The translations under genes and the position numbers were made by a program. DNA of 64,000 nucleotides. It comes from Saliphagus infecundisoli (GTDB lineage Archaea > Halobacteriota > Halobacteria > Halobacteriales > Natrialbaceae). The stretch is from NCBI RefSeq assembly GCF_020177375.1, contig NZ_JAIWHV010000002.1:310001-374000 (forward strand), in the 5' to 3' direction. Position 1 is the stretch's first letter; each line of letters opens with the position of its first letter. The notes below the pieces were generated by a model, which saw only the letters and a program-made list of their open reading frames with translations, ran no database searches and was not told where the DNA came from. Shown one piece after another: positions 8,096 through 17,200 of this stretch.

Positions 8096-9094
8096 TCAGA
8101 CCAGCCCCTCGTACAGCGCGAGATACCGGTCCGCGATCGCCTCGAGGGAGAACGCCTCGCTGCGGTCGGCCGCGTTCGCCCCGATCCGCTCGCGCAGCGC
8201 CGGCTCCTCGAGGCGCTCGATAGCCGCCACGAACCCCTCGAGCGATTCCGCCTTCAGGCAGTCCTCGCCGTCGACGAGCCACTCGTAGGTCGGGATCTCC
8301 CGGACCAGCGGCGGCTTTTTGCAGGCCATCGCCTCCAGGAGGGCCATCCCCTCGTTTTCGTTCTTGGTCGGGAAGTAGAAGACGTCGCCGGCGGCGAACG
8401 CGCCCCGCGGGTCCTCGATGTAGCCCGTAAATCGGCAGTTCTCGGGTGAGTTCGCGACGAGTTCGCGGGTCGAACGGGGCTGGAGGTATTTGTCGAGCGT
8501 GCCCCCCGTTGGATTGAGGTAGCCGAACCAGACGAAATCCAGGTGGGGCATCCGGCGGGCGGTCTCGACGAACGTCTCGACACCCTTGCGCTTGATGACG
8601 TGACCGAACATGAAGACGACGGGGGGCTCGAGGTCGTAGCGCTCCAGATACTCCTCGCGGAGGTTCGAAAAGCCCCGGAGGCGATCCGGGTCGAAGCCGT
8701 TCGAGATCACCGTCGTCGGCGTGTCGGTGTACGTTTCGACCACATCGCGGTTGTGCTCGGAGGGACAGACGAGGTGGTCGACCCGGCCGTAGGCGTATTC
8801 GAGGTAGGGCCGGAGGGGGACGGCGAGGGCGTTCGAGAGGACGAAGCTCTCCCGGAAGTCCTCGGCGGTCTGGTGGGCGTGTGCGACGACGGGGACCCCC
8901 CTCCGGCGGGCTCGTTCGGCGTAGTAGAGCGATCTGGGGCCCATGTTGTTGAGGTGGAGCAGATCGACCGACAGCGAGGGTTCGGTCGTGTACTCGATTC
9001 CCTGATCCTCCAGGATTCGGCGCTGGTTTCGCACCGACTCGGCGTGGCCGCCGGTGATCTGTGACTCCCACTCGAAGTAGTGGCTGACTCTCAC
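8096..9094 (-). CDS. GT4-family glycosyltransferase
   Basis: A 332-residue GT-B glycosyltransferase transferring a nucleotide-activated sugar to a lipid or glycan acceptor. The N-terminal half has HYFEWESQITGGHAESV with the donor-loop glycines and HAHQTAEDF. The C-terminal half has FGHVIKRKGVETFVETA, the hallmark of GT4, then FTGYIEDP and the E-x7-E-like nucleotide-sugar site (FYFPTKNENEGMALLEAMACKKP) near residue 255. The start is the GTG at 9094, giving MRVSHYF. It lies 50 bases from the DUF1616 gene and in the same direction as the alkaline-phosphatase-like gene upstream, suggesting a surface-glycan operon. Confidence 0.9.
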   Translation of the reverse strand: MRVSHYFEWESQITGGHAESVRNQRRILEDQGIEYTTEPSLSVDLLHLNNMGPRSLYYAERARRRGVPVVAHAHQTAEDFRESFVLSNALAVPLRPYLEYAYGRVDHLVCPSEHNRDVVETYTDTPTTVISNGFDPDRLRGFSNLREEYLERYDLEPPVVFMFGHVIKRKGVETFVETARRMPHLDFVWFGYLNPTGGTLDKYLQPRSTRELVANSPENCRFTGYIEDPRGAFAAGDVFYFPTKNENEGMALLEAMACKKPPLVREIPTYEWLVDGEDCLKAESLEGFVAAIERLEEPALRERIGANAADRSEAFSLEAIADRYLALYEGLV

Positions 9095-9229
9095 CCTCGG
9101 CCCCTCCTCGTCAGGCGGCCGTCGGCCCGCGCGGTCCGCCGGCTGCCGGCCGGCGACCGGTGCGGGCGAGACCGGCGGACGCGCGGCCGGCGGGTCACGG
9201 TCGGCGACCGGAACGCTCCCACGGCGCGA

Positions 9230-10093
9230 TCACCGGACCTCGAGCCAGGGGACCTCCACGAGCGGCGGGATGTGGGTCTCGACGTGGTGTTCCCAGACCC
9301 CCTGCTCGCCGAACGCCTCGCCGTGGTCGGCGGTCACGACGACCCGGCCGTCGAGTTCGGTGACCAGGTCGGCGACGGCCTCCAGGGCGATCCGGAGGTT
9401 CTCCTCGTAGAGGGCCATCGCGGCCGTCCGGGTCCCGTCCGTGAGGAGGTCGGCGGGGTCGAGCTCGAGCCAGAGGCCGACCTTCTGGGCGAACCCGCTG
9501 TCCTCGAGGCGCTCCTCGACTTTCGGGCGGATCGCGTTACCCAGCAAGGAGAGGGCGCCGGTGCCGCCGTCGGTGGCGGGCTCGCTCTCGGCCTCCTGGC
9601 GCTTGATCCCCTTCTGGATCTGCTTGAGTTTCCGGCCTTTCCCCCGCGAGAGGTAGGGGGCGTGGGGCTGCATGTAGTGGAGCACCGTCCGGTCGGCGTC
9701 CTCGACTTCCTCCTGGTGGTTCTCCAGGGCCTCCGCGAGCGCGCCGGGCGGGACGGTCCCCAACTCGTCGTCCCAGCCGCTCTTCCAGACGTCGATCACC
9801 TCCCGGATATGATCGCTCGCGGTCCACTCGTACTCACAGCTCGCCCCCCACTTGAGCTCGCTGAGAGGGATCCCCAGGTCGTTGATGAAGGGGTTGCCCG
9901 AGAAGTAGGCGATGTCGTGGTCGCCGGTGAACGTCCGGGAGGCCCACTCGGGGGTCGAGGAGCCGACGCTGCGTCGCTTCTCTACGTCTCCGTCGAGGTA
10001 GTCGTCGTAGACGTCCCTGAACACGTCGTACCGGCACGCGTCCAGCACCAGACAGTAGTCCCACCCTGACTCCAGAAAGCGCTGGTCGTCCAT
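9230..10093 (-). CDS. alkaline-phosphatase-superfamily (sulfatase-like) hydrolase or transferase
   Basis: A 287-residue protein of the alkaline phosphatase fold. The first metal-binding motif is YCLVLDACRYDVF near residue 14 (Asp ligand), and the second is VVVTADHGEAFGEQGVWEHH near residue 252 (Asp and His ligands). It is shorter than typical sulfatases (450-550) and resembles the short haloarchaeal proteins in glycan clusters that may hydrolyse or transfer phosphate or sulfate groups. No signal peptide is evident, so the active side of the membrane is unclear. The next 135 bases toward the glycosyltransferase are GC-rich and contain no recognisable gene. Confidence 0.85.
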   Translation of the reverse strand: MDDQRFLESGWDYCLVLDACRYDVFRDVYDDYLDGDVEKRRSVGSSTPEWASRTFTGDHDIAYFSGNPFINDLGIPLSELKWGASCEYEWTASDHIREVIDVWKSGWDDELGTVPPGALAEALENHQEEVEDADRTVLHYMQPHAPYLSRGKGRKLKQIQKGIKRQEAESEPATDGGTGALSLLGNAIRPKVEERLEDSGFAQKVGLWLELDPADLLTDGTRTAAMALYEENLRIALEAVADLVTELDGRVVVTADHGEAFGEQGVWEHHVETHIPPLVEVPWLEVR

Positions 10094-10242
10094 CGGTCGT
10101 CGGGGAGTCGTCGTCCGACCATTGTATTCTTTCCGTTAAACCGACGGTCGTCGCCCGCTCGCCACTGACTCGCGTGAATCCCCTGTCTTGTGGAGGGCTG
10201 TGGCCGGAGCGTTCTCCCGCCGAGGGCCCCAGTTGTGGCCCA

Positions 10243-10264
10243 AACCCGCTCCGGGTAGCGGGTT
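10243..10264. promoter_or_regulatory. 8-bp inverted repeat upstream of the flippase gene
   Basis: Arms aacccgct (10243-10250) and agcgggtt (10257-10264) are perfect complements around a 6-base loop. It lies about 60 bases before the flippase start in the 231-base divergent spacer (10094-10324), which otherwise shows no gene. It could be an operator or an RNA hairpin. Confidence 0.4.
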
Positions 10265-10324
10265 CCCGGTCCGGACCCGCCAGGAAAGCGGACCCTTCAA
10301 GTCCAATACGGTGCCGTACTCGCC

Positions 10325-11344
10325 ATGGACGAGCGGAACCGGCGGACGTACCTCCTCGGCGCGATCGGGGCCGTCGTGGTCCTCACGCTCCTGTTCGTCG
10401 CCGTCGGCGCCCGGCGGATCGCCGACTCCCTGCTGTCGGCCGATCCCGTCTTCGTCGCCGCGACCGCCGGCCTCGCGTGTTGCTGGCTCGCGGCCTGGGG
10501 GCTGATGCTCAGGACCGTCCTCGGCGCCCTCGGCGTCTCCCTCCCGCCGCCGCTGGCGGTCGCCGTCTACGCCGGGATCGTCTTCGGGAACAACGTCACT
10601 CCCTTCGGCCAGGCCGGCGGCGAGCCGGTCGCGGCCGCTCTCGTCTCGAAGGTGGCCGACGCCCGCTACGAGACCGGCCTCGCCGCCGTTACCAGCCTCG
10701 ACGTCCTGAACGTCGTCCCCTCGCTCTCGCTTGCCTTTCTCGGCGTCGGCTACTACGCGACCACCGCCGCCGTCGGCGAGCGCCTCGAGGCCGCCGTCCT
10801 CTCGGTGGCCGCCCTCGGCGTCGGCGTCGTGCTCGTCGCTACGGTCGTCTGGCGGCGCCGTCACGCGATCGCCACCCGGCTCCCGGCGGTCGTCGCCCCC
10901 CGCCTCGGCCGGCTGGGGGGAGAGCGGTTCGACCCCGAGGCGCTCGAGGCCGACCTCCGGGAGCGAACCCGGCGGTTCTTCGCGAACGTCGGCCGCGTCG
11001 CCACGAGCCGGCGCCGGCTGGCCGCCGCACTGGGCTTGTCGCTTTCGGGCTGGCTCTTCCAGGTCGTCGCGCTCGCGGCGGCGTTCGCCGCGGTCGGCCA
11101 CGCCGCCCCGCTCGCCGTGCTCGTCTTCGCCATCCCGATCGCGAACCTCGCCGGCGCGGCCCCGCTCCCGGGCGGGCTCGGCGGCATCGAGGCCGCGTTC
11201 GTCGCCGTCCTCGTCCCGACGACCGGGATCGAGCCCTCCGCCGTGACCGCGGCCGTCCTCGTCTTTCGGGGAGCCACCTACTGGCTCTCGACCCTGCTCG
11301 GCGGCGTCGCCGTCTCCGCGTTCGGCGTCCGGACGGTTCGGTAA
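10325..11344 (+). CDS. flippase-like integral membrane protein (UPF0104/LPG synthase TM-domain family)
   Basis: A 339-residue protein with about eight transmembrane helices, of the family sharing the membrane domain of lysylphosphatidylglycerol synthase (AglD-like C-terminal domain, UPF0104). Diagnostic elements are the GNNVTPFGQAGGEPVAAALVSK stretch (VTPxGxAGGEP, near residue 82) and the C-terminal AGAAPLPGGLGGIEAAFVAVL block (near residue 275). Relatives are proposed to move or modify lipid-linked sugars or lipids across the membrane, which fits the adjacent glycosyltransferase and phosphatase-fold genes. Its stop codon abuts the decayed radical SAM fragment that begins at about 11350. Confidence 0.85.
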   Translation: MDERNRRTYLLGAIGAVVVLTLLFVAVGARRIADSLLSADPVFVAATAGLACCWLAAWGLMLRTVLGALGVSLPPPLAVAVYAGIVFGNNVTPFGQAGGEPVAAALVSKVADARYETGLAAVTSLDVLNVVPSLSLAFLGVGYYATTAAVGERLEAAVLSVAALGVGVVLVATVVWRRRHAIATRLPAVVAPRLGRLGGERFDPEALEADLRERTRRFFANVGRVATSRRRLAAALGLSLSGWLFQVVALAAAFAAVGHAAPLAVLVFAIPIANLAGAAPLPGGLGGIEAAFVAVLVPTTGIEPSAVTAAVLVFRGATYWLSTLLGGVAVSAFGVRTVR

Positions 11345-11349
11345 CCTCG

Positions 11350-11892
11350 GTCGCGGTCGTGGCCCACGCGGTCCGTCGCGGTTTCCAGGCCCACCGCCAC
11401 ATCGGTCTCCAGGCCCTGTTCGGTGAAGTCCTCGACCGTCTCGCGGTCGACGAAGCCGGGCAGTGATTCGACGACGATGCGGTCGCGGTCGCCGAGCGCA
11501 GAAGCGATCGCCTGCCGGGTCTCCGCGGGTACCTCGCGCTCGTCGAGGAAGGAGCCGGAGGTGTAGATCTTCACCAGCCCGGAATCGCCATCGGTCTCCT
11601 CGGACTCGTGGTCGAGACAGTGCTGGATCTGGTCCATCAGGGCGTCGTGGGAAACCTGCTGCCCTCGACGGACTCGGCGACGTAGCCACACATCGTACAG
11701 CCGCCGGCGCGCGCCCAGCGACAGCCGCTGATGGTGAGGCTCTGGTAGACGCCGTCGGGCGTGTCGTCCTCGTCGATCCACACCCGGGTGTGCTCGTCGG
11801 GGTCGTAGCTCTGGTCGCTCTCCGCGCGGCTGTCGCGCATCGCTTCGGTGTGCGCGTCCATCCCCCGCCCGCGTTCGTACAACTTCGGGCGT
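11350..11892 (-). pseudogene. decayed fragment A of archaeosine radical SAM gene (RaSEA-like)
   Basis: On the reverse strand this matches the first ~155 residues of the intact RaSEA at 44875-45969: YERGRGMDAHTEAMRDSR, TRVWIDEDDTPDG, the cluster segment CRWARAGGCTMCGYVAESVEG, VSHDALMDQIQHCLDHE, LVKIYTSGSFLDEREV and TDVAVGLETATDRV. It is broken by a one-base insertion near 11880, a 12-base in-frame deletion just before the cysteine motif, and a one-base deletion near 11660. It stops abruptly beside the flippase gene, so the C-terminal two-thirds are missing. It cannot make a functional enzyme. Confidence 0.9.
11750..11888. repeat. direct repeat copy 1 flanking the 5'-nucleotidase gene
   Basis: This segment of fragment A is nearly identical to 13931-14059, apart from a few substitutions and a deletion of about nine bases in copy 2. 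Both copies have the same orientation, so a segment of about 2 kb carrying the 5'-nucleotidase gene is bracketed by direct repeats. Confidence 0.85.
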
Positions 11893-11963
11893 CTCCTGGT
11901 TCGATAGCAGGCACGAGCGTTGGGGGAGTAGTTCTCATCTATATATTCCACTCCGCTACGAAA

Positions 11964-11971
11964 TTTTATAA
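11964..11971 (+). promoter_or_regulatory. TATA box for the 5'-nucleotidase-family gene
   Basis: The sequence ttttataa lies 25-32 bases before the ATG at 11996 in an AT-rich patch (11940-11975), the spacing expected of an archaeal promoter with an almost leaderless transcript. The gene thus brought or acquired its own promoter. Confidence 0.6.
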
Positions 11972-11995
11972 TCGTACAACTCTGGGATCGAAACG

Positions 11996-13918
11996 ATGCT
12001 TCGAGACGATACGTACCGGCGACGCGACGTGCTGCGAACGGGTGGAATCGTGCTCGGCGGCTCCCTCCTGTCGGGGTCAGCGACGGCCGACGACGGCGAC
12101 GGAACGACGCTGACGCTCCTGTCGTACAACGACATTCAGACGGCGGCCGCCGAGGACGAGGACTTCCCACGGCTAGTGACACTCATCGAGGAGCGACGAG
12201 CGTCCGCCGACGGGCCGGTCGTCGTGGTCGGCGGCGGCGACCAGGTGGGACCGCACGCGCTCAGTCCGATCTCGCAGTGGCGCGCGCCGGTGGACGTGCT
12301 CAACGAGGTCGGGCCGGACGCGGACGTGATCGGGAACCACGAGTTCGACTACGGGTTCGACGCCATCTCCGACGTGACGGCCGACTCCGAGTTCCCCTGG
12401 CTGGCGACCAACCTCGTGACCGACGACGGCGAGGCGTTCGACGGGACCGAGTCGACGCAGGTCGTCGACCGCGGCGGCGTTCGCGTCGGGATCATCGGCC
12501 TCGCCGACGAGGGAGCGACGACCGGGAAGACGAATATCGACTTCGAGGCGGAGGGCGTCACCATCGAGGACTTCACCGAGACGGGCCCCGCGGAGGCACG
12601 GCGGCTCAGAGAGCAGGAGGACGTTGACGTCGTCGTCGCGCTCGCACACACAGGCGTCCCGGACGCGGAGGCGCTCGCCGAGGCGGACGCCGACGACGAC
12701 ATCGACGTGATCGTCGCCGGTGACGACGAGCTCCGCTATCCGCCGGAGACGACGAGTGGCTCCATCGTCTCCGAGGCGGAGGCGCGGGCGAACTACCTCA
12801 GCGAGATCGAACTGACGGTCGAGGGCGGCGAGGTGACCTCGTGGGACGGCGAACTGATCGAGGTCACGGACGACATCGCGAAGGATCCGACCGCCTCACA
12901 GATCATCAACGACTACCGCGCGGAGGTGAGCCTCGACTCGGTCATCGCCGAAACCGAAACGCCACTCGACGCCACGTTCTCGTCGAACTACCACCGCGAG
13001 ACGAACTACGGCAACCTGATCACCGACGCGATGCGCGAGCGGACCGACGCCGACGTCGCGATCACGAACGCCGGCGGCATCCGCTCGGACGCGGTGTACG
13101 GTCCCGGCGAGATCACCGGCGGCGACGTGTTCAACACCCTCCCGTTCCCGAATACGATCGTCACGCTGGAGCTCACGGGGGCGGAACTCGTCGAGACGCT
13201 GGCGAGCCAGATCGTCACCCTCGAGAGCGAGACCGGGCAGGATTTCGGCGAGGAGGTGTCCCAGCAGGTCAGCGGCGTGCGCTTCGAGTGGGTCCCCCAT
13301 GACGACGCGGAGCAGCTAGTTCGCGACGTGCGCGTCGGTGGCGAGGCGCTCGAGGCGGACGCGACCTACGAGGTCGCCGTCAACAACTTCATCGCCGACG
13401 GCGGGAGCGGCTACCCCCTCGAAGACAAGCCGATGATCGAGGACACCGACGAACTGCTCGCGACGAGCGTCGTCGAATACCTCAGGGAGCGTGATACCAT
13501 CGCCCCCACCGTCGAGGGCCGCATGCAGCGCGTCGACCGCGACCTGCCCGACGCCGCCGTGACCGTCGACGGAAACGGCAAGGTCGTCGAGCAGTTCGAC
13601 ACGCCCGACGACGTCGAGTCGGTCACGGGTAACACCGCCGCGGTGTGGTCGCCTGACGGGGAGCACGTCGACGCGGAGCACGTCGTCTTCGACGAGGACG
13701 ACGAGACGCTGGTCGTCCGCGCCGACGACGGCGCCCTCGCGGAGACGGTCGAAGACGCAGAGGACGGCGACGAAGTCCCGCTCGACCTCTACGTCGAGTA
13801 CGAGTCGAGCGAGTTCGACCACGTCTACTTCGAGCGCTCCCGGCTGAACGCCGACCTCGCGGCCACCGTTCGACGGCGCGGCCGGAGCCGTGCTTGCGGG
13901 GCACCCGGGAGTCACTGA
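11996..13918 (+). CDS. secreted 5'-nucleotidase/UshA-family protein with altered metal ligands
   Basis: A 640-residue two-domain 5'-nucleotidase homologue. The N-terminus has a twin-arginine-type signal (YRRRDVLRTGG then a hydrophobic stretch), predicting export. The metallophosphatase domain has YNDIQ near residue 44, GGGDQVGP near 80, GNHEFDYG near 114 and ALAHTG near 218, but the usual His of NDxH is Gln and the usual GHxH/GHxQ motif is replaced by GDDE near 242. The C-terminal nucleotide-binding domain is clear (NYHRETNYGNLITDAM, NAGGIRSD, GDVFNTLPFPN, VAVNNFIADGGSGYP). About 120 extra acidic residues follow, and the last 17 are arginine-rich and atypical, suggesting that the 3' end was altered by recombination. 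It lies between two radical SAM gene fragments. Confidence 0.85.
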   Translation: MLRDDTYRRRDVLRTGGIVLGGSLLSGSATADDGDGTTLTLLSYNDIQTAAAEDEDFPRLVTLIEERRASADGPVVVVGGGDQVGPHALSPISQWRAPVDVLNEVGPDADVIGNHEFDYGFDAISDVTADSEFPWLATNLVTDDGEAFDGTESTQVVDRGGVRVGIIGLADEGATTGKTNIDFEAEGVTIEDFTETGPAEARRLREQEDVDVVVALAHTGVPDAEALAEADADDDIDVIVAGDDELRYPPETTSGSIVSEAEARANYLSEIELTVEGGEVTSWDGELIEVTDDIAKDPTASQIINDYRAEVSLDSVIAETETPLDATFSSNYHRETNYGNLITDAMRERTDADVAITNAGGIRSDAVYGPGEITGGDVFNTLPFPNTIVTLELTGAELVETLASQIVTLESETGQDFGEEVSQQVSGVRFEWVPHDDAEQLVRDVRVGGEALEADATYEVAVNNFIADGGSGYPLEDKPMIEDTDELLATSVVEYLRERDTIAPTVEGRMQRVDRDLPDAAVTVDGNGKVVEQFDTPDDVESVTGNTAAVWSPDGEHVDAEHVVFDEDDETLVVRADDGALAETVEDAEDGDEVPLDLYVEYESSEFDHVYFERSRLNADLAATVRRRGRSRACGAPGSH

Positions 13919-13929
13919 CGAGACCCCGG

Positions 13930-14080
13930 ACGACGCCGTCGGGCGTGTCGTCCTCGTCGATTCAGACCCGGTGGGGTCGTAGCTCTGGTCGCTCTCCGCG
14001 CGGCTGTCGCGCATCACTTCGGTGTGCGTGTCCATCCCCCGCCCGCGTTCGTACAGTTCGGTCGCCAGCTCGCTGCTCAT
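13930..14080 (-). pseudogene. decayed fragment B of archaeosine radical SAM gene (5' end only)
   Basis: The reverse strand begins with an ATG at 14080 and encodes MSSELATELYERGRGMD, then THTEVMRDSRAESDQSYDP, after which a deletion destroys the DEHTRVWID part and homology ends near 13930. It resembles fragment A (11350-11892) much more than the intact gene at 44875-45969, so A and B derive from one duplicated sequence. The rest of the gap to the polymerase gene (14081-14231) contains no gene that I can recognise. Confidence 0.85.
13931..14059. repeat. direct repeat copy 2 flanking the 5'-nucleotidase gene
   Basis: Partner of 11750-11888, same orientation. It begins 12 bases after the 5'-nucleotidase stop codon. 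See the two pseudogene fragments for the alignment. Confidence 0.85.
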
Positions 14081-14231
14081 GGCTGAACTGGGCGGTGCGG
14101 GAGAAATCGACTTGGCAGGGCCGCCAGGGCCAGTACGGGCGCTCCTCCTCCTCGTCCAGACGAACCCTCGTGGGGTTGAAGCGCCATGATCGAGTACCCG
14201 GCGATCCTCGAGCACTGGTTCCAGGCGAACC

Positions 14232-17200
14232 TTAGTCGTCTTCTCCGGGACCTGGGCCCATGAAATCCGCAAGGCTCGTGGGCTTATTCTTGTCGTTCTC
14301 GAAGACGCTCTCCAAGGACTTCTCTAACACCTCGAGGCGCTGTTTCGTGTACTCCCGGCAGCCGTACTCCTCGGCGACGTCGATCGCGGTCTGCATGTAC
14401 TTGTTGACCGACCCCTGGTGGACGGTGAGGTTGACCTTCCCGCCACACTCCCGGCAGACCTCGGTCAGGGGCATCCGGCGGAACTTCGCCCCGCAGTCGA
14501 GACACCGGGTCTCCTGGCGCGAGAAGGCCCGGAGGTTCCCGATGAGGTCGGGCAGGAAGTGGTACTCGATCACCCGCTCTGCGACGTCGGTCTCGTCGAC
14601 CGCCCGGAGCTTCCGGGCGAGCTCGAGCTGGGCGTCCATCTTCTCCATCATCGAGCCCAGGGTCTTGTACGCGGAGAGGTCCGGTCCGAGCGCGATGTCG
14701 CTCGTGTCGTGGGTGTGGGCGAAGCCGGTGTACTCGCCGTCGGTGCCGACGCTTTCCTCGGCGATTCGCACGTTGACGGATTCGGGGTCGGCCATCTCCC
14801 GGGTCGCCTCGTAGAACTCGAGGGGATACTCGCTCACGACGTCCATGTTGTGGGCCTCGTCGTCGATCTCGGCGGGATCGATCCGCGAGGACATGACGAG
14901 GGGGGCGTCCATCTTCCCGCCGCGCTGGTCTGGCAAAAAACTCTCACTGAAGTTCAGGAGGCCGTCCATGAGCAACATGACGCAGTCCTCGTCGCCGTCA
15001 CAGTTCCGGCGCTTGGCCGCGTGAAAGTACGGATGTGCGTAGCCGACGGCGGCGCTCGTAAAGCCGATGACGCGGCCGACGGTCGCCGCGGAGGTGTGGG
15101 GGGCCATCCCGAAGACGAGTTCGCCGACGAGATCCTCCCGATCTTCTATCTCGTAGAAGGGCTCGAGCCCGTAGTACTGCGAAAGGAGGTCGTCGACGAA
15201 GTCCGCCGTCGCCATTACGTGGTCGGCGGCACCGTCCGAGAGAACGACGTCCTGGACCTTGAGTTCGACCAGTTGGTCCTCGTGAGTCAGGGGGTCGCCG
15301 TGGACGTCCTCTTCGTAGCCGAGTGCCTGCAACTGGCCGACATCGACGTCGAGTTCTCGCGCCCGGACCGAGGTCACGGGGAGGTCGGTCATGTCGTAGC
15401 GGACGGTGCCGTCCTTGAACGTGCTGACGTCGTGTTTCGCCCGAAGGATCCCCTTCTCCATCGGCTCGGGGACCCGATCCGCCGACATCATTCCCTTCAC
15501 CCCTTTGAGGATCTCGAATGCGCTCTCGCGTTCGCCGACCGACTCGAGGGCGTCGCGGTACTCGGCGTCGATGTCGATTTCCGTTGCCTCGACACAGGTC
15601 GCCTCCCGCTCGCAGCGGTCGCACTCGACCCGGCCGGCCTCGTCGGGCTCGATCCGCCGGTCGCAGTCGGGACAGCGGTAGTCGGCCTCGGTCCGGCTCT
15701 CACACTCCGGACACCGGTTCTTGTACGTCTCGGTGTGACATTTGGGACACCGGTTGCGGGCGACGTCCACCTCGACCACTCCCGGCGTGTCGGACATCGT
15801 CTCGGCGTGGCTGCCCGCCTTCGCGACGTCGCGCTGGGCGCCGCCGGCCTCCCCGATCGGGAACAGGGTGTGGACCGCCGGGCTGAGGTCCCGGCGCTCG
15901 GACTTCTCGGGGCGGCCCATCCTGTTGCCGATCCGGGTCGGGGCCCGCTCTCGCACTGTGAAGGGCGCGACCTCGTCGACGGCCTCGATGGCGTTCTCGC
16001 CGCCGTCCCACTCGCGGGCGCGTTCGGAGAGGTCCCCGTGGACCCACATGCGTTCGATCCGCGGCCCGTCGGGGGCGTCCTCGCCGTCCTCACCCGACGG
16101 ATCGGCGGCGACGCCGCCGTCGCCGATCGCCCGCTCGCTGTCTCCTCCACCAGCCCCGTCCGGTCTGCGAACCACGCAACCGAGCGACTCGACGAACGGC
16201 CGCCAGTCGTCGACCGTGATGCGGTCCTCGCGCTGTCGGTGTTCGATCACGACCGTCTCTAAGGCCTCCCGAACTGCCTCGTCCGGTTCGAGCACGAGCC
16301 GTTCGCCCGCGCGTTCGAGGCGACCGGCCGAGACCGCGTCGGCGAGCGCGTCGAACCCGTCGACCGGGAGGTCGTGCCACTGGTAGGTGTAGGTGGGATG
16401 AAGCGGCGCGTCGTACTCTTTGGCCCACTCGAGGGCGTTCGTGGCGGCCGGGGACTCGAGGTCGATCCCCGGATCGTCCGAGAGCGCCTGGACGTCCGCG
16501 CCCGCCGCCTCCATCTCCTGTTCCCACCACTCGACGGCGTAGCCCGCGGGCGCGAGTGGATGGTTGTTCTCGACGAACTCGCCGTAGTTGACGAGGTACT
16601 CGCCGGCGTCGATGATCGCCTCGACGCCGTTTTTCACCTCCCGGGCCTCCTCGACGCTATCGATCCGGCGGACGTCGCCGTTGGCGAGGCGAACGGTGGG
16701 GCCCTCGATGGAGTCGACGGGAACGACGCCGTGGGCCTTTCCGGGGCGTTCGGTCTTGATCTGGGTTCCCGTCGCGAGGAAGTCGTCGACGATGTGCATC
16801 GTCGCTGGGTGGACCCCGCCGGTCGCAAAGCCGTGATTTCGCGCCCGGCCGTACCGGAGGCGAAACCCTCCCTTCGCGCTGGGATGGGCGAAGACCGGCC
16901 GGCCGGCGATCAGGTCCCGGAGGAACTTCTCGGAGGGCTCCGCCCGGGGTGGTCCCACCGGTTTCGCCGGTTTCTCGGCGCCGTCCCCGTCGGCACCCTT
17001 CCCGTCTCCCGTCTCCTCCTCGTCGGCCTCCGATTCGTCCGTCTCCTCGCCGTCGGCGTAGTTGCCGTCGATCAGGTCCTGGAGCCAGGGCCAGTCGATT
17101 TCGTCTAACTCGCGGGTGTAGCGCTGGATCTTGGGGGCCTTCAGCGCGATCCCCTCGGCGAGGACGAGACACATCCCTCCGCGCGCGGAGTTGGTGTTTA

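Noticed and set aside
11996-13918. 5'-nucleotidase region as a transposon or integrated element
   Set aside because: No transposase, integrase or terminal inverted repeats; only direct repeats derived from a gene fragment.
14081-14231. Remnant of an archaeosine tRNA-ribosyltransferase gene next to fragment B
   Set aside because: I could not match any translated frame to that family; the short reverse-strand reading is not informative.
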